A DNA stretch of 64,000 nt from Erwinia sp. (GCA_964016415.1 OZ024666.1:1345310-1409309), one strand, 5' to 3'; positions 1-10,542 are shown, counted from the stretch's first letter. The notes: generated from the letters alone by a model not told the origin. Made by a program: numbers and translations.

Positions 1-1
1 T

Positions 2-1237
2 ATACTGGGCAGTGGCATCATCGGCGTTACCAGCGCCTGGTATCTCGCTAAAGCCGGCCATGATGTTACTGTGATTGATCGTCAGACCTCCGCGGCACAG
101 GAAACCAGTGCAGGCAATGCCGGTCAGTTATCCTATGGTTATGCCGCCCCCTGGGCTGCGCCAGGTATTCCCGTCAAAGCGTTGAAATGGATGTTTCAAA
201 CGCATTCCCCTCTGGCTATCTGCCCGGATGGCACGCTAAGGCAATTAGCGTGGATGTTGCAAATGCTGCGGAATTGCAATGCCAGTCGCTATGCCATCAA
301 TAAATCACGGATGGTGCGCCTCGCCAATTATAGCCGTCAGATGATTGCTGCATTGCGTGCTGAAACAGGTATTCACTACGAGGGAAGAGAAGCCGGAACA
401 CTGCAACTGTTCCGCACGCAGCAACAACTGGATAATGCCAGCCGTGACATTGAGGTGCTCCAAAAAGCAGGGGTTGCATATAATCTGATGACATCAGAAC
501 AACTTTCTGCCTCGGAACCTGCGCTGGCCACAGTTGCGCATAAGCTAACCGGGGGGCTCCAGTTGCCCGGTGATGAAACAGGTGATTGCCAGTTATTTAC
601 CCAGACACTGGCAGAGATGGCCCGCGCTCGGGGTGTCAAATTTATCTTCTGTGAAACGGTCGATAGATTGTTACACAGTGGCAGTAAAGTCACTGGTGTG
701 CAGTGTGGTGAAAATTGCTATCAGGCAGATAACTATGTTGTTGCGTTGGGGGCGTACTCTCCGGTCCTGTTACGCGGTCTAATCGATATCCCTGTTTACC
801 CGGTGAAAGGTTATTCCCTGACTATTCCCATTGCTGATACAGCGAAAGCGCCGGTGTCAACGATTCTTGATGAAACGTATAAAGTTGCAGTGACGCGTTT
901 TGATAAGCGAATTCGTGTCGGTGGAATGGCTGAAATGGTAGGATTTAACACTGAACTGAAGCAAAGACGCCGGGAAACGCTGGAAATGGTAGTCAATGAT
1001 CTCTTCCCCGGAAGTGGTCATACTGAAGAGGCGATATTCTGGAGTGGCTTGCGACCAATGACACCCGATGGCACGCCGGTTATCGGTAAAACCCACATGA
1101 CTAACCTGTATCTGAACACCGGCCATGGCACCCTGGGCTGGACTCTGGCATGCGGTTCTGGTGCGTTGATTGCTGATATTGTCTCGGGACAAACAACCGA
1201 TATCGAAGCGGACGATTTGGCGATCATGCGTTACTGA
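2..1237 (+). CDS. dadA: D-amino acid dehydrogenase, small subunit (5' partial)
   Basis: FAD-dependent, membrane-associated enzyme that oxidatively deaminates D-amino acids such as D-alanine to 2-oxo acids and passes electrons to quinone. The open frame runs off the left edge. It already encodes the Rossmann signature [14 protein letters not shown] at base 2, so only a few N-terminal residues are missing. About 411 residues are visible against roughly 432 in E. coli. Conserved DadA stretches include [34 protein letters not shown] and the C-terminal FAD-binding [10 protein letters not shown]. No racemase gene (dadX) follows, and the next gene, pspF, is convergent. This is not the E. coli neighbourhood of dadA. 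Family assignment is very secure. Confidence 0.95.
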   Translation: MLGSGIIGVTSAWYLAKAGHDVTVIDRQTSAAQETSAGNAGQLSYGYAAPWAAPGIPVKALKWMFQTHSPLAICPDGTLRQLAWMLQMLRNCNASRYAINKSRMVRLANYSRQMIAALRAETGIHYEGREAGTLQLFRTQQQLDNASRDIEVLQKAGVAYNLMTSEQLSASEPALATVAHKLTGGLQLPGDETGDCQLFTQTLAEMARARGVKFIFCETVDRLLHSGSKVTGVQCGENCYQADNYVVALGAYSPVLLRGLIDIPVYPVKGYSLTIPIADTAKAPVSTILDETYKVAVTRFDKRIRVGGMAEMVGFNTELKQRRRETLEMVVNDLFPGSGHTEEAIFWSGLRPMTPDGTPVIGKTHMTNLYLNTGHGTLGWTLACGSGALIADIVSGQTTDIEADDLAIMRY

Positions 1238-1290
1238 ACAAATCATCAGATAGCTGATCTATGGCACAAATATTTTGACTATTTATCATC

Positions 1291-1312
1291 CCCCAGGGCC
1301 AAACCCTGTGGG
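1291..1312. terminator. Weak hairpin between dadA and pspF
   Basis: CCCCAGGG, loop CCAAA, then CCCTGTGGG form a short stem with one bulged base in the gap between the convergent dadA and pspF. No T-tract follows on either strand, so terminator activity is only inferred from position. Confidence 0.3.
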
Positions 1313-1329
1313 ATAACCCACCTTTGTCA

Positions 1330-2313
1330 TTAATTTAATTGATGTTTTTTTAACATCGCGCGCAACTGATGATAGGTAACCCCGAGTAACACCGCTGCCT
1401 GTTGCTGATTATATTGTGCGCGCTGCAGCGCTTGATCCAGCCAGGCTCTCTCCTCATCCCGTTGCCAGCGGCGCAGGTCAAAGGGAAGGGCAGGACGTTT
1501 ATTTTCTGTTTCCGGCTCCGCCAGTTGGAGCGGATCGGTGTAGGCAGGAAATGGATTGATGATGATGTCATCAAGTGGTGTCTGCGGGTTGGTGTGTCGG
1601 TAGACTGATCGTTCCACTACATTTTTTAACTCACGAATATTACCCGGCCAACTGTAGTTAAGTAACATCTGTTCGGCAGTCGGAGAAAAACCGGCAAAAA
1701 AGGGAAGATTAAGTTCCCCACACATCTGCATCGCAAAGTGTCTCGCCAGCAATAAAATATCCCCCCGGCGTTCGCGTAATGCCGGTAATGCCACAACATC
1801 AAATGCCAGTCTGTCGAGTAAATCTGCACGAAACGTACCAGCGCGTGCCATCGATGGGAGATCAGCATGGGTCGCACACACCAGCCTGACAGTCACCTGC
1901 AAGGGCTGGTTACCGCCCACACGCTCCAGCTGCCCGTACTCAATAACACGGAGCAGCTTCTCCTGTACCAGCATCGGCGCGGTGGCTAATTCATCGAGAA
2001 ACAATGTACCGCCATCAGCACGTTCAAAACGCCCCTGATGACGTTTTTGCGCACCAGTAAATGCCCCTGCTTCATGTCCGAAAAGCTCAGAATCGAGCAG
2101 ATTTTCATTCAGCGCTGCACAGTTAAGTGAAATAAACGGCCCCTGCCAGCGTGATGAAAGATAATGTAAACGTCTGGCAATAAGCTCTTTACCGGTACCC
2201 CGTTCACCGATTACCAGTACTGGTTTGTATAGAGGGGCGAGTCGTGAAACCTGCTCCAGCACTTCGATAAAATTGTTCGCTTCGCCGAGATAGGCTTCAT
2301 TATGCTCACTCAT
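1330..2313 (-). CDS. pspF: PspF, sigma-54 activator of the phage-shock operon
   Basis: Enhancer-binding ATPase that remodels sigma-54 RNA polymerase at psp promoters and is held inactive by PspA. With the start at 2313 it is 327 residues (E. coli 325). An in-frame GTG four codons upstream is less likely because GGTGAT lies before ATG 2313. It has no N-terminal receiver domain, as is normal for PspF. Walker A GERGTGKE is at residues 36-43, the sigma-54-contacting GAFTGA loop at 83-88, and WPGNIRELKNVVERS marks the end of the AAA+ domain. A Fis-type helix-turn-helix containing GVTYHQLRAML closes the protein. It is divergent from pspA and shares its regulatory region. Confidence 0.96.
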   Translation of the reverse strand: MSEHNEAYLGEANNFIEVLEQVSRLAPLYKPVLVIGERGTGKELIARRLHYLSSRWQGPFISLNCAALNENLLDSELFGHEAGAFTGAQKRHQGRFERADGGTLFLDELATAPMLVQEKLLRVIEYGQLERVGGNQPLQVTVRLVCATHADLPSMARAGTFRADLLDRLAFDVVALPALRERRGDILLLARHFAMQMCGELNLPFFAGFSPTAEQMLLNYSWPGNIRELKNVVERSVYRHTNPQTPLDDIIINPFPAYTDPLQLAEPETENKRPALPFDLRRWQRDEERAWLDQALQRAQYNQQQAAVLLGVTYHQLRAMLKKHQLN

Positions 2314-2407
2314 TAAAATCACCACTATTTGGTTATTTTGACTAATCTACTGCGATACTAATAAATTAGCAAAATTATAAAACCCTTATATAACAAGTAA
2401 ATAAAAG

Positions 2408-2424
2408 TTGGCATCATTATTGCT
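2408..2424 (+). promoter_or_regulatory. Sigma-54 promoter of pspABC
   Basis: TTGGCATCATTATTGCT has the GG (2410-2411) and GC (2422-2423) dinucleotides separated by ten bases, the -24/-12 spacing required by sigma-54. It lies about 45 bp upstream of the pspA start and just downstream of the divergent pspF gene, where PspF upstream activating sites are expected. Those sites were not resolved by eye. Confidence 0.8.
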
Positions 2425-2469
2425 AGATATACATGGAAGCTTATATAAACATTATCAGGAGACGATTTT

Positions 2470-3135
2470 ATGGGTATTTTTTCACGGTTTGCTGACATCG
2501 TTAATGCTAATATTAATGCGTTACTGGAAAAAGCCGAAGACCCACACAAACTGGTGCGTTTGATGATCCAGGAAATGGAAGACACCCTGGTCGAGGTTCG
2601 TTCCGTTTCAGCCCGTGCGCTGGCAGAACAGAAACAACTATCACGCCGTATTCAGCAGGCAGAAACTCAGCAGGATGAATGGCAGGAAAAAGCTGAACTG
2701 GCATTACGAAAAGAGAGAGAAGATCTGGCTCGTGCTGCGCTGCTGGAAAAACAGAATCTTACTGACTTGATCATCAGCCTGCGTCATGAAGAAGATCAAA
2801 TAAAAGTGACCCTGTCACGCTTGAAGGGTGAGATTGGTGAGCTGGAAAATAAATTGACCGAAACCCGCGCCAGACAGCAGGCAATGACACTGCGTCATCA
2901 GGCGGCATCGTCATCACGTGATGTGCGGCGTCAACTGGATACCGGAAAACTCGATCAGGCTATGGCACGCTTTGAATCTTTCGAGCGCCGTATCGATCAC
3001 ATGGAGTCTGAAGCAGAAAGTCTGCGTTTTGGTAAAGAAAAACCGCTCGACCAGCATTTTGCTGAACTGAAAGCAGATGACGAGATCAGCCAGCAATTAG
3101 CGGCCTTAAAAGCAAAAATTAATCGTAGTGAATAA
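2470..3135 (+). CDS. pspA: Phage shock protein A
   Basis: Peripheral inner-membrane protein of the PspA/IM30 (ESCRT-III-like) family. It binds PspF to repress it in the resting state and oligomerises on damaged membrane to limit proton leakage. It is 221 residues (E. coli 222), starts [20 protein letters not shown] (the amphipathic helix), and is then almost entirely charged coiled coil with the family segment [16 protein letters not shown]. The start is preceded by CAGGAGACG. It is the first gene of the operon driven by the sigma-54 promoter at 2408. Confidence 0.97.
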   Translation: MGIFSRFADIVNANINALLEKAEDPHKLVRLMIQEMEDTLVEVRSVSARALAEQKQLSRRIQQAETQQDEWQEKAELALRKEREDLARAALLEKQNLTDLIISLRHEEDQIKVTLSRLKGEIGELENKLTETRARQQAMTLRHQAASSSRDVRRQLDTGKLDQAMARFESFERRIDHMESEAESLRFGKEKPLDQHFAELKADDEISQQLAALKAKINRSE

Positions 3136-3194
3136 TAAGTCTGTGGCACCTGCTAATCCGGGTGCCACCACAACAAGGATCCTAAGGAGAAGGC

Positions 3195-3422
3195 ATGAGT
3201 GCGTTATTTTTGGCTATTCCGCTGACAATATTCTTTCTTTTCGTCGCCCCCGTTTGGCTATGGTTGCACTACAACCGACGATCTTCTGCTCAGGGAACCG
3301 GTCTGTCACAGAATGAACAACTGCGTTTGCAGCAGCTGAGCGAGGAGGCGCAGCGCATGCGTGAAAGAATTGCGACACTGGAAGAGATCCTTAATGCTGA
3401 AAATCCTAACTGGAGGCAATAA
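3195..3422 (+). CDS. pspB: Phage shock protein B
   Basis: Small inner-membrane protein that, with PspC, senses envelope stress and recruits PspA away from PspF. It is 75 residues with an N-terminal membrane segment (LFLAIPLTIFFLFVAPVWLW) followed by a charged helix ending ENPNWRQ. AAGGAGAAGGC is a strong ribosome binding site before the ATG. Its stop overlaps the pspC start by one base (TAATG), indicating translational coupling. A GTG-initiated frame starting at 3128 is a shadow. Confidence 0.95.
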   Translation: MSALFLAIPLTIFFLFVAPVWLWLHYNRRSSAQGTGLSQNEQLRLQQLSEEAQRMRERIATLEEILNAENPNWRQ

Positions 3423-3787
3423 TGAACACTGATGTCATCAGAACGCAGAAACTCTATCGCATCCCGTCACAAGGAAAAGTGAAAGGAGTCTGTGCAGGAC
3501 TTGCAGCTTACCTGGGGATACCTGTGACGGTGATACGGGTCATCACTGTGTTATTACTCTTTCTCGGCATGTTTGTTTTTACCATCATCACTTATTTTGT
3601 ATTGGCTTTTTTCCTTGAAGAGCTACCTGAAGAGGCGGTGCGAAACAGAAGTTCTGTACTCAATACGCAGCAGCTACTGAATAAAGCGCAGAGTGATTTA
3701 GCCGATGCAGAGGCCCGACTCAGAAATCTCGAACGGTATGTCACCTCTGATACTTTCAGTGTACGTAGTCGTTTTAGTCAGCTGTAG
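3422..3787 (+). CDS. pspC: Phage shock protein C
   Basis: Inner-membrane partner of PspB in the stress-sensing arm of the Psp system. It is 121 residues. The PspC domain begins at YRIPSQGKVKGVCAGLAAYLG, followed by a hydrophobic segment rich in V, I, L and F (about residues 37-68) and a C-terminal cytoplasmic coiled coil from LNKAQSDLADAEARL onward. It is coupled to pspB by a one-base overlap. In E. coli pspD follows. Here only 136 non-coding bases separate pspC from ycjX and no PspD-like reading frame is seen. Confidence 0.95.
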   Translation: MNTDVIRTQKLYRIPSQGKVKGVCAGLAAYLGIPVTVIRVITVLLLFLGMFVFTIITYFVLAFFLEELPEEAVRNRSSVLNTQQLLNKAQSDLADAEARLRNLERYVTSDTFSVRSRFSQL

Positions 3788-3923
3788 TGCACCGATGAGA
3801 GTCGTGGCGTCGTACCGGCTTTCCCGCTATGCTGTTTTTGCAGGAACCCTGTTCCATCCTCTGTGAACTCAGCATAACACTATAGACAGACACTATAGGC
3901 AGCGCTAAAAGGTCGTGAAATAC

Positions 3924-5318
3924 ATGAAAGGAATTGGTAACGATATTGCTACCCGCCTCAATCGTGGGGGCGATCGTCATTTACGCCTGGCCGTGACAGG
4001 ATTAAGCCGCAGTGGTAAGACGGCGTTTATTACCTCGCTGGTCAATCAACTTTTGCATGTCAACCATGGAGCCAGATTGCCGCTGTTCAATGCCGCGCGT
4101 GAAGGGCGTATTCTTGGTGTCAGGCGAGTCTCACAACGTTTTCTTGAAATACCGCGTTTTACCTATGACGAAGGCATGGCGCAATTAATGTCAACTCCGC
4201 CTGAATGGCCATCGCCAACACGTGGAATTGGCGAAATCAGACTGGCAATCCGCTATCGTTCGCAAAGCTCTCTGTTACGTCATTTAAAACAGCATTCCAC
4301 ATTATATCTTGAAATTATCGATTATCCCGGTGAGTGGTTACTCGATTTGCCGATGCTTGAGCAGGATTATTTCACCTGGTCTGCACAGATGTTGACGCTG
4401 CTGAAAGGAGCCCGGGGAGAATGGGCAGCCCGGTGGCAGCAGTTGTGTGCTGAATTTGATCCCTATGGACCGGCAGACGAAAACAAACTGGCTTCACTGG
4501 CTGATGCGTGGCGTGATTACCTGTTGAAATGCAAACAGCAGGGATTGCATTTCATTCAGCCAGGGCGCTTTGTGCTCCCCGGCGAGCTCGCGGGTGCGCC
4601 GGTGCTGCAATTTTTCCCTTTACCTGTGACAAATTCCGCTACTCTGCCACCGGAGAAAGCAGGCAAAGAGACCAATATTGGTATGTTGCGTACACGTTAT
4701 GACTATTATTGTCAGCATGTGGTACGCGCTTTTTATAAGAATCATTTTCTGCGCTTTGACCGCCAGATTGTTCTGGTTGATTGTTTGCAGGCACTCAACC
4801 GTGGTCCGGATGCGTTCTCCGACATGCGTCTGGCAATGACACAGTTAATGGAAAGTTTCTCTTACGGAAAACGTACACTATTTCGTCGTTTATTTTCTCC
4901 GGTCATCGATAAGTTATTGTTTGCCGCCAGTAAGTCAGACCATGTTACCGCAGATCAGCATGGCAACCTGGTTTCACTGCTTGAGCAGTTAGTGCAGGAC
5001 GCCTGGCAACATGCGGCTTTTGAAGGGGTGACGCGTCAGTGCATTGGCTTATCCTCAGTACAGGCGACAGAGAGTGGCATTGTCGAACAAAACGGCGAAC
5101 GCATCGCGGTACTACGCGGTCATCGTCTCGCTGATGATGAAGAGTTAATGTTCTATCCCGGTGATGTGCCACCGCGTTTGCCAGGTGCACCATTCTGGCA
5201 ACAACAAGGGTTCGATTTCGAACAGTTCCGTCCTTTAGTGATGGAAAGCGATCAACCTTTACCTCACATACGCATGGACAGTGCCCTCGAATTTCTTCTT
5301 GGAGATAAATTGCGATGA
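3924..5318 (+). CDS. ycjX: YcjX family P-loop GTPase-like protein (DUF463)
   Basis: Conserved companion of the psp operon, co-induced by PspF in E. coli. Its biochemical role is not well defined. The P-loop [13 protein letters not shown] lies near residues 25-37, and [20 protein letters not shown] and [18 protein letters not shown] are family hallmarks. The ATG at 3924 is preferred over the GTG at 3915 because the AAAGG at 3908-3912 would be only two bases from the GTG. The protein is about 464 residues (E. coli 465). Its TGA overlaps the ycjF ATG by four bases, so the two are probably translationally coupled. Confidence 0.93.
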   Translation: MKGIGNDIATRLNRGGDRHLRLAVTGLSRSGKTAFITSLVNQLLHVNHGARLPLFNAAREGRILGVRRVSQRFLEIPRFTYDEGMAQLMSTPPEWPSPTRGIGEIRLAIRYRSQSSLLRHLKQHSTLYLEIIDYPGEWLLDLPMLEQDYFTWSAQMLTLLKGARGEWAARWQQLCAEFDPYGPADENKLASLADAWRDYLLKCKQQGLHFIQPGRFVLPGELAGAPVLQFFPLPVTNSATLPPEKAGKETNIGMLRTRYDYYCQHVVRAFYKNHFLRFDRQIVLVDCLQALNRGPDAFSDMRLAMTQLMESFSYGKRTLFRRLFSPVIDKLLFAASKSDHVTADQHGNLVSLLEQLVQDAWQHAAFEGVTRQCIGLSSVQATESGIVEQNGERIAVLRGHRLADDEELMFYPGDVPPRLPGAPFWQQQGFDFEQFRPLVMESDQPLPHIRMDSALEFLLGDKLR

Positions 5319-6400
5319 ATACCCCCTTACAGCCAAGGCAGAATTTTACACCATCGCAGAGGCAGGATTCAGACAGGCAACACCTCCGTCGCAGCGAGCG
5401 TTTCAATGAGCAGGATACGCCTTTTGTGCTGGATTCACCCTCGTCCGGGCTGACCGCCAATGATCAGAGCGAACAGCTACTGCGAACAGCTTTGCAACCG
5501 AAAAGAACACTTTGGCGCACGCTAATCAAAATAGCAGTGCTTATTTTGGCTATCAGTGTGGTGGGCGAGGCCGTTACCACCTTGATTGAGGCCTGGCAGA
5601 CTCAGTCATGGGTAACCCTGGGGGCCTGTATTGCCAGTTTGCTGATAGTGATAGCGGGTGCGGGCTCTCTGCTTACTGAATGGCGGAGGTTGTATCGCTT
5701 ACGCTATTGTCAGCAAGAACGCGATTTAGCCAGCCAGATGATGAGCAGTGATAGCATGGGAAATGCCCGGGCATTTTGTGAAAGACTGGCAATGCAATCG
5801 GCTATTGACCCACGACAGCCTGAATATATCGCCTTTCAGCAGGCATTGCATGAGACACAAAATGACCGTGAAGTCCTGACCCTCTATGCCCGACAAGTGC
5901 AACCGCTCAATGACAAGCGCGCCCGGGAGGAGATCAGCCGGTGTGCGGCAGAAGCGACATTGCTGATAGCAGTAAGCCCTATGGCGATAGTGGATATGGC
6001 TTTCATTGCCTGGCGGAATATTCGCCTGGTCAACCGTATCGCGCTGATTTACGGTTTTGAACTCGGTTATTACAGCAGAATACGACTGTTCCGGCTGGTA
6101 TTGATCAATATGGCATTTGCAGGCGCAACAGAAATGGTGCAGGAGATAGGTATAGACAGTTTATCTCAGGGGATTACCGCTCGTATTTCAGCTCGTGCAG
6201 CACAGGGGCTGGGTGCCGGGTTACTGACCGCGCGTTTAGGTGTTAAAGCCATGGAATTGTGTCGACCTTTACCCTGGATCGAAGATGATAAGCCGCGATT
6301 AGGTGATTTTCGCCGCGATTTACTTGCTCAATTAAAACGGGTGTTGGGCCAGGAAACCAGCCAGCAAACTCCTGTTACCGCAGATCGTCGTCCGGATTGA
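5315..6400 (+). CDS. ycjF: YcjF family inner-membrane protein (UPF0283)
   Basis: Membrane protein of unknown function encoded with ycjX at the end of the psp regulon. It is 361 residues (E. coli 353). A polar N-terminal tail ([20 protein letters not shown]) is followed by two hydrophobic segments around residues 70-125 and a third region near ISPMA-type sequence [19 protein letters not shown]. The conserved [20 protein letters not shown] block is present. It overlaps ycjX by ATGA. The following gap to tyrR is only 75 bp. Confidence 0.92.
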   Translation: MNTPLQPRQNFTPSQRQDSDRQHLRRSERFNEQDTPFVLDSPSSGLTANDQSEQLLRTALQPKRTLWRTLIKIAVLILAISVVGEAVTTLIEAWQTQSWVTLGACIASLLIVIAGAGSLLTEWRRLYRLRYCQQERDLASQMMSSDSMGNARAFCERLAMQSAIDPRQPEYIAFQQALHETQNDREVLTLYARQVQPLNDKRAREEISRCAAEATLLIAVSPMAIVDMAFIAWRNIRLVNRIALIYGFELGYYSRIRLFRLVLINMAFAGATEMVQEIGIDSLSQGITARISARAAQGLGAGLLTARLGVKAMELCRPLPWIEDDKPRLGDFRRDLLAQLKRVLGQETSQQTPVTADRRPD

Positions 6401-6475
6401 CACTCTGTCAACTTTTCCTTCCAGATGACTTTTAAGGTATCATAACACCTTGCCTGTTATGGAAAAGGTGTTGCT

Positions 6476-8056
6476 ATGCGTCTGGAAGTTTTTTGTCATG
6501 ACCGTCTGGGACTCACCCGTGAACTGCTTGATTTATTGGTTACCCGCCACATTGATTTGCGTGGTATCGAAATTGCGGAAGCTGGCCGTATTTATCTCAA
6601 TTTTCCTCCGGTTGAATTTGAAGTCTTCAGCCAGTTGATGACAGATATCCGGCGTATCGCTGGCGTGACAGATGTGATCACGGTAAATGCTTTTCCTTCC
6701 GAACGTGAGCATCATGCTCTGGCCGCTTTATTAGAAGCGTTACCTGAGCCGGTATTCTCCCTCGACCTTAAAGGGCGGGTGGATTTAATGAATCAGCCCG
6801 CACGCCTTCTGTTTACGCAGAGCAGGCAATCTGCCTCGGCGCTCAACTTCAACCTGTGGCACACTGAGTTCAGTTACAGCGAGTGGCTCAGTCAGGGAGC
6901 GATTTCCTGCCATCATCAGGCCGAAATCAACGGGCTTCCTCGCTTACTGGAAGTTGCGCCAATTTTTACCAATGCTGACAGCGGCACACAGGGCGAGTTA
7001 AGCGGGGCGGTTCTCATGTTTCGTTCCGCTGTTTTACCAGCACAAGCTACTCAACCGCATGGCAGCAAGGACGAGGGTGATTTTCGGGATATTGTCGCGG
7101 TCAGTGATGCTTTACGCCACGTTGTTACGCAGGCGAAAAAAATGGCTATGCTTGATGCTCCTCTGCTTATTGAGGGTGAAACGGGCACGGGTAAAGAGTT
7201 GCTGGCACGTGCCTGCCATCAGTACAGTAAGCGCCGCAACAAACCCTTCCTCGCCCTCAATTGCGCGGCGCTTCCTGATGATGTCGCCGAAAGTGAGCTG
7301 TTTGGTCATGCTCCAGGGGCTTATCCTAACGCTTTGGAAGGGAAGAAAGGATTCTTTGAGCAGGCGCACGGTGGCTCAGTCTTGCTTGACGAAATCGGCG
7401 AAATGACCCCACGAATGCAGAGTAAATTGTTGCGTTTCATTAACGATGGGACATTCCGGCGGGTTGGCGATGAACATGAAGTGCATGTCGATGTGCGTGT
7501 AATATGTGCTACGCAAAAACATCTTACCAACCTTGTGACTGATGGTGTCTTTCGTGAAGATCTCCTTTACCGTCTGAATGTACTTACGCTGCGGCTACCA
7601 CCATTACGTGAGCATCCCGAAGATATTCTTCCTCTGACCCGTTACTTTGTTGAACGATTTGCTGACGAACAGGGTATTGAAAGACCAGGACTCTCATCTG
7701 AGTTGCTGACTATCTTGCAACATTATCGCTGGCCAGGTAATGTTCGCCAGCTAAAAAACACCCTGTATCGGGCATTAACTGAATTACAGGATAACCAGTT
7801 ACGTCCTGAGGATATTCATTTGCCGGAAACCGGACTGCACGCATTGCCCGGCGACGCGATAATGACAGGCTCACTTGATGAGATTATGCGTCGTTTTGAG
7901 TGCTCAGTATTAACACATCTTTATCTCTCTTACCCTAGTACCCGTAAGCTGGCACAACGTCTTGAGGTCTCACATACCGCGATTGCCAATAAATTGCGTG
8001 AATATGGTGTAGGTAAACAGAAAAGAAACCTGCAGGGAACAGAGACCGACCATTGA
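6476..8056 (+). CDS. tyrR: TyrR, aromatic amino acid regulator
   Basis: Transcriptional regulator that represses or activates aromatic amino acid biosynthesis and transport genes in response to Tyr, Phe and Trp. It is 526 residues (E. coli 513). An ACT domain (MRLEVFCHDRLGLTRELLDL) is followed by a PAS domain (near ALPEPVFSLDLKGRVDLMNQ), an AAA+ domain with Walker A GETGTGKE, and a C-terminal helix-turn-helix (LEVSHTAIANKLREYG). The GAFTGA loop needed for sigma-54 contact is replaced by APGAYPNA, exactly as in known TyrR, so it works with sigma-70. The start agrees with the conserved family N-terminus. Confidence 0.97.
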   Translation: MRLEVFCHDRLGLTRELLDLLVTRHIDLRGIEIAEAGRIYLNFPPVEFEVFSQLMTDIRRIAGVTDVITVNAFPSEREHHALAALLEALPEPVFSLDLKGRVDLMNQPARLLFTQSRQSASALNFNLWHTEFSYSEWLSQGAISCHHQAEINGLPRLLEVAPIFTNADSGTQGELSGAVLMFRSAVLPAQATQPHGSKDEGDFRDIVAVSDALRHVVTQAKKMAMLDAPLLIEGETGTGKELLARACHQYSKRRNKPFLALNCAALPDDVAESELFGHAPGAYPNALEGKKGFFEQAHGGSVLLDEIGEMTPRMQSKLLRFINDGTFRRVGDEHEVHVDVRVICATQKHLTNLVTDGVFREDLLYRLNVLTLRLPPLREHPEDILPLTRYFVERFADEQGIERPGLSSELLTILQHYRWPGNVRQLKNTLYRALTELQDNQLRPEDIHLPETGLHALPGDAIMTGSLDEIMRRFECSVLTHLYLSYPSTRKLAQRLEVSHTAIANKLREYGVGKQKRNLQGTETDH

Positions 8057-8171
8057 ATTTGCGCTGACCCGATGAAACGTTTGCCCACAGAGAGGTACAA
8101 ATCATCGGGTTGCAAGCAGGCTATCGCACGCTAGACTTTATTGTATTGATAAAAAAGCAGATGGAGTCGTC

Positions 8172-9155
8172 GTGAACGCGTTAGCAGGTAAAGCATTACA
8201 GGTGACAGATGCCATCATCTCATGCCAGTTAGATGGTAAAGGTGGTATCACCCCAATTAAAGAAAGCGCCGTAATGCAATCAGGTTCTCCATGCTGGTTG
8301 CATCTCAATTACGCACATCAGGAAAGCGCCGAATGGCTGGCAACCACACCACTGTTGCCAGATGCTGTACGTGAAGCATTGGGTGGCGATAGCATGCGTC
8401 CCCGGGTAGCGAAACTCGCTGATGGTAGTATGATCACACTGCGCAGCGTTAACCTGAACACAGAGTCACGCCCTGACCAATTGGTTGCTATTCGGATTTT
8501 TATCAACGAAAAACTGATCGTCTCTACCCGCCAGCGCAAAGTCTTCGCTATTGATGAAGTACTGATTGATTTGCAGAATGGCAATGGTCCTGAAACATCA
8601 GGAGGGTGGCTGGTAGCACTCTGTGATGGGCTGACGGACCATACAGGAGAATTTATCGAACAGCTGCATGATAAAATCATCGATCTGGAAGATGCCGTGG
8701 TCGATCAACAGATTCCACCACGCGGTGAGCTGGCGCTGATTCGTAAGCAGCTGATTATTATGCGACGTTATATGGCGCCGCAGTGTGATGTGATGGCGCG
8801 CATCGCCAGTGATCGCCTTGCGTGGATGAGTGACGATGACCGCCGGGTAATGCATGATATCGCTGACCGGTTAGGTCGGTGCCTCGATGACCTCGATGCG
8901 TGTGTTGCGCGTACCGCTGTGCTTTCGGATGAAATTGCTTCTATTGTTGCTGAGTCAATGAACCGACGAACTTATATTATGTCCCTGATGGCGATGGTTT
9001 TCTTGCCAACGACATTTCTTACCGGTTTATTTGGCGTCAATCTGGGTGGCATTCCTGGGGGGGGCTGGCATTATGGCTTTTTTGCCTTCTGTTTATTGCT
9101 AGTCTTGCTGGTAGCAGGAGTCACCGCGTGGCTGCGCCGACGAAAATGGTTATAG
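8172..9155 (+). CDS. zntB: Zinc transporter ZntB (CorA superfamily)
   Basis: Pentameric inner-membrane transporter of Zn2+ in the CorA superfamily. It is 327 residues, the family length. A large cytoplasmic N-terminal domain is followed by two C-terminal membrane helices, the first ending in the selectivity motif GVNLGG of ZntB (GMN in CorA) and the second [20 protein letters not shown], then basic RRRKWL. GATGGAGTCGTCGTG gives the GTG start. The gene is followed directly by the FnrS promoter, as in E. coli. Confidence 0.96.
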   Translation: MNALAGKALQVTDAIISCQLDGKGGITPIKESAVMQSGSPCWLHLNYAHQESAEWLATTPLLPDAVREALGGDSMRPRVAKLADGSMITLRSVNLNTESRPDQLVAIRIFINEKLIVSTRQRKVFAIDEVLIDLQNGNGPETSGGWLVALCDGLTDHTGEFIEQLHDKIIDLEDAVVDQQIPPRGELALIRKQLIIMRRYMAPQCDVMARIASDRLAWMSDDDRRVMHDIADRLGRCLDDLDACVARTAVLSDEIASIVAESMNRRTYIMSLMAMVFLPTTFLTGLFGVNLGGIPGGGWHYGFFAFCLLLVLLVAGVTAWLRRRKWL

Positions 9156-9180
9156 TTCCGTGCAAACAACCCATTGAAAG

Positions 9181-9194
9181 CTGATCCAGGTCAA
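9181..9194 (+). promoter_or_regulatory. FNR box of the fnrS promoter
   Basis: CTGATCCAGGTCAA matches the FNR consensus TTGAT-N4-ATCAA at eight of ten positions. Its centre (9187.5) is about 42 bp upstream of the predicted FnrS 5' end at 9230, the class II activator position. The regulator itself is encoded at 61.4-62.1 kb in this window. Confidence 0.8.
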
Positions 9195-9229
9195 GGAGTC
9201 TGCTCCCCGGACAGGGCAAACTTCCTCAT

Positions 9230-9340
9230 GCAGGTGAATGTGGCGTCAAGCGATAGGCGCTGCACTCTATTTTGTCATTTCATTTGAATTGCTTAACAAT
9301 ATTATTGTTTTATATAGCCGACATATGTCGGCTTTTTTTT
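9230..9340 (+). ncRNA. fnrS: FnrS, anaerobically induced Hfq-dependent small RNA
   Basis: FNR-activated small RNA that represses mRNAs for aerobic functions when oxygen is absent. The 5' end GCAGGTGAATG and the following GTCAAGCGATaGGCG core match the E. coli FnrS seed regions. The RNA ends in the hairpin AGCCGACATATGTCGGCT plus eight T. The length is about 111 nt. It lies between zntB and ttcA/dbpA as in E. coli, and an FNR box is correctly placed upstream. The middle part differs from E. coli, as expected for non-pairing sequence. Identification is from remembered E. coli sequence and synteny. Confidence 0.88.
9316..9340 (+). terminator. Rho-independent terminator of fnrS
   Basis: A 9-bp perfect palindromic stem AGCCGACAT/ATGTCGGCT followed by T8. 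On the minus strand there is no T-tract, so it serves fnrS and zntB read-through only. The last bases overlap the ttcA stop codon. Confidence 0.9.
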
Positions 9341-10274
9341 AGCGTAACTCTGTAATGTCCAGTCGCTCTGCAGAGAAAGTGTCACTCTCTTCTTCAGGTT
9401 GCCAGCCAGCCGGTGTAGCCGGGAAACTCTCGCGGTCAAAGGCAAGGTCACCGCCTTCAATCACGGGCCCGCCATGGCTAATCTGCCGGAAATCAAACAG
9501 TGCATGGTCAGCCAGATGCGAAGGAACCACGTTCTGCATTGCGCTGAACAGTGTTTCTATACGTCCGGGGTAGCGTTTATCCCAGTCGCGTAGCATATCG
9601 CCTATCACCTGACGTTGCAGATTGGGCTGTGAACCACATAAATTGCATGGAATGATGGGAAATTTACGGGCTTCAGCGAAACGGATGATATCTTTCTCGC
9701 GGCAATAGGCGAGGGGACGAATAACGATATGCTTACCATCATCACTCATCAACTTGGGCGGCATGCCCTTCATCTTTCCACCATAGAACATATTCAGAAA
9801 TAATGTCTGGATGATATCGTCACGGTGATGGCCGAGGGCAATTTTGCTGCAACCCAACTCAGTTGCGCTACGGTAAAGAATGCCACGACGCAGACGTGAA
9901 CACAGAGAGCAGGTTGTTTTCCCCTCAGGGATTTTGTCTTTCACGATAGCATAGGTATCTTCTTCGACAATCTTGTATTCGATACCCTGCGTTTCGAGGT
10001 AGTCCGGTAAGATATGTGCCGGAAAACCTGGCTGCTTTTGATCAAGATTAACTGCAACCAGTGTAAAGTTGATGGGCGCACTCTTTTGCAGGTTCCGCAG
10101 GATCTCCAGCAGCGTATAGCTGTCTTTACCACCAGAGAGACAAACCATAATCCGATCGCCATCTTCAATCATGTTAAAGTCGGCAATCGCCTCACCGACA
10201 TGACGGCGCAACCGTTTCTGCAGTTTATTAATATTATACTGCGTTTTTTTTTCAGTCTGAGGATCTAGAGACAT
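9339..10274 (-). CDS. ttcA: tRNA 2-thiocytidine biosynthesis protein TtcA
   Basis: Fe-S cluster and ATP-dependent enzyme that thiolates cytidine 32 of certain tRNAs. It is 311 residues, the same length as in E. coli. The PP-loop [14 protein letters not shown] is at about residues 44-57. The cluster-binding cysteines appear as [14 protein letters not shown] and [11 protein letters not shown], and [20 protein letters not shown] is the family core. The stop codon lies at the very end of the oppositely transcribed FnrS terminator, so the two convergent transcripts overlap by a couple of bases. Confidence 0.97.
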   Translation of the reverse strand: MSLDPQTEKKTQYNINKLQKRLRRHVGEAIADFNMIEDGDRIMVCLSGGKDSYTLLEILRNLQKSAPINFTLVAVNLDQKQPGFPAHILPDYLETQGIEYKIVEEDTYAIVKDKIPEGKTTCSLCSRLRRGILYRSATELGCSKIALGHHRDDIIQTLFLNMFYGGKMKGMPPKLMSDDGKHIVIRPLAYCREKDIIRFAEARKFPIIPCNLCGSQPNLQRQVIGDMLRDWDKRYPGRIETLFSAMQNVVPSHLADHALFDFRQISHGGPVIEGGDLAFDRESFPATPAGWQPEEESDTFSAERLDITELR

Positions 10275-10542
10275 GTATTGGATTACTCATTTCATACCAG
10301 AACGTGCACATTAGCGGTTAGCAAATGCACCTTCTGTCATCGGTCTGGGGCCAGGTTCCCACTTTTGTCAAAAAACACCTGTCATTCCAGGCAGGAAAAG
10401 TGGTAAAAACGCTATGGTACGGATTATTACGGCAAATACCAGCGTGATTTCATGGTTATCACACCAGGCCGTATCTGACAGGCTTTTTATCCGCATCCCG
10501 GTCAGTTACACTGCCTGACCATTTTTAGAAAGAGTACATCCC

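Noticed and set aside
3128..3316. 62-codon frame overlapping the pspA end and pspB start
   Set aside because: It uses a GTG inside pspA, and pspB in another frame has the ribosome binding site and known sequence.
4945..5460. Minus-strand frame of 171 codons across the ycjX-ycjF junction
   Set aside because: Antisense to two well-conserved genes, rich in Arg and Cys as is typical for shadows.
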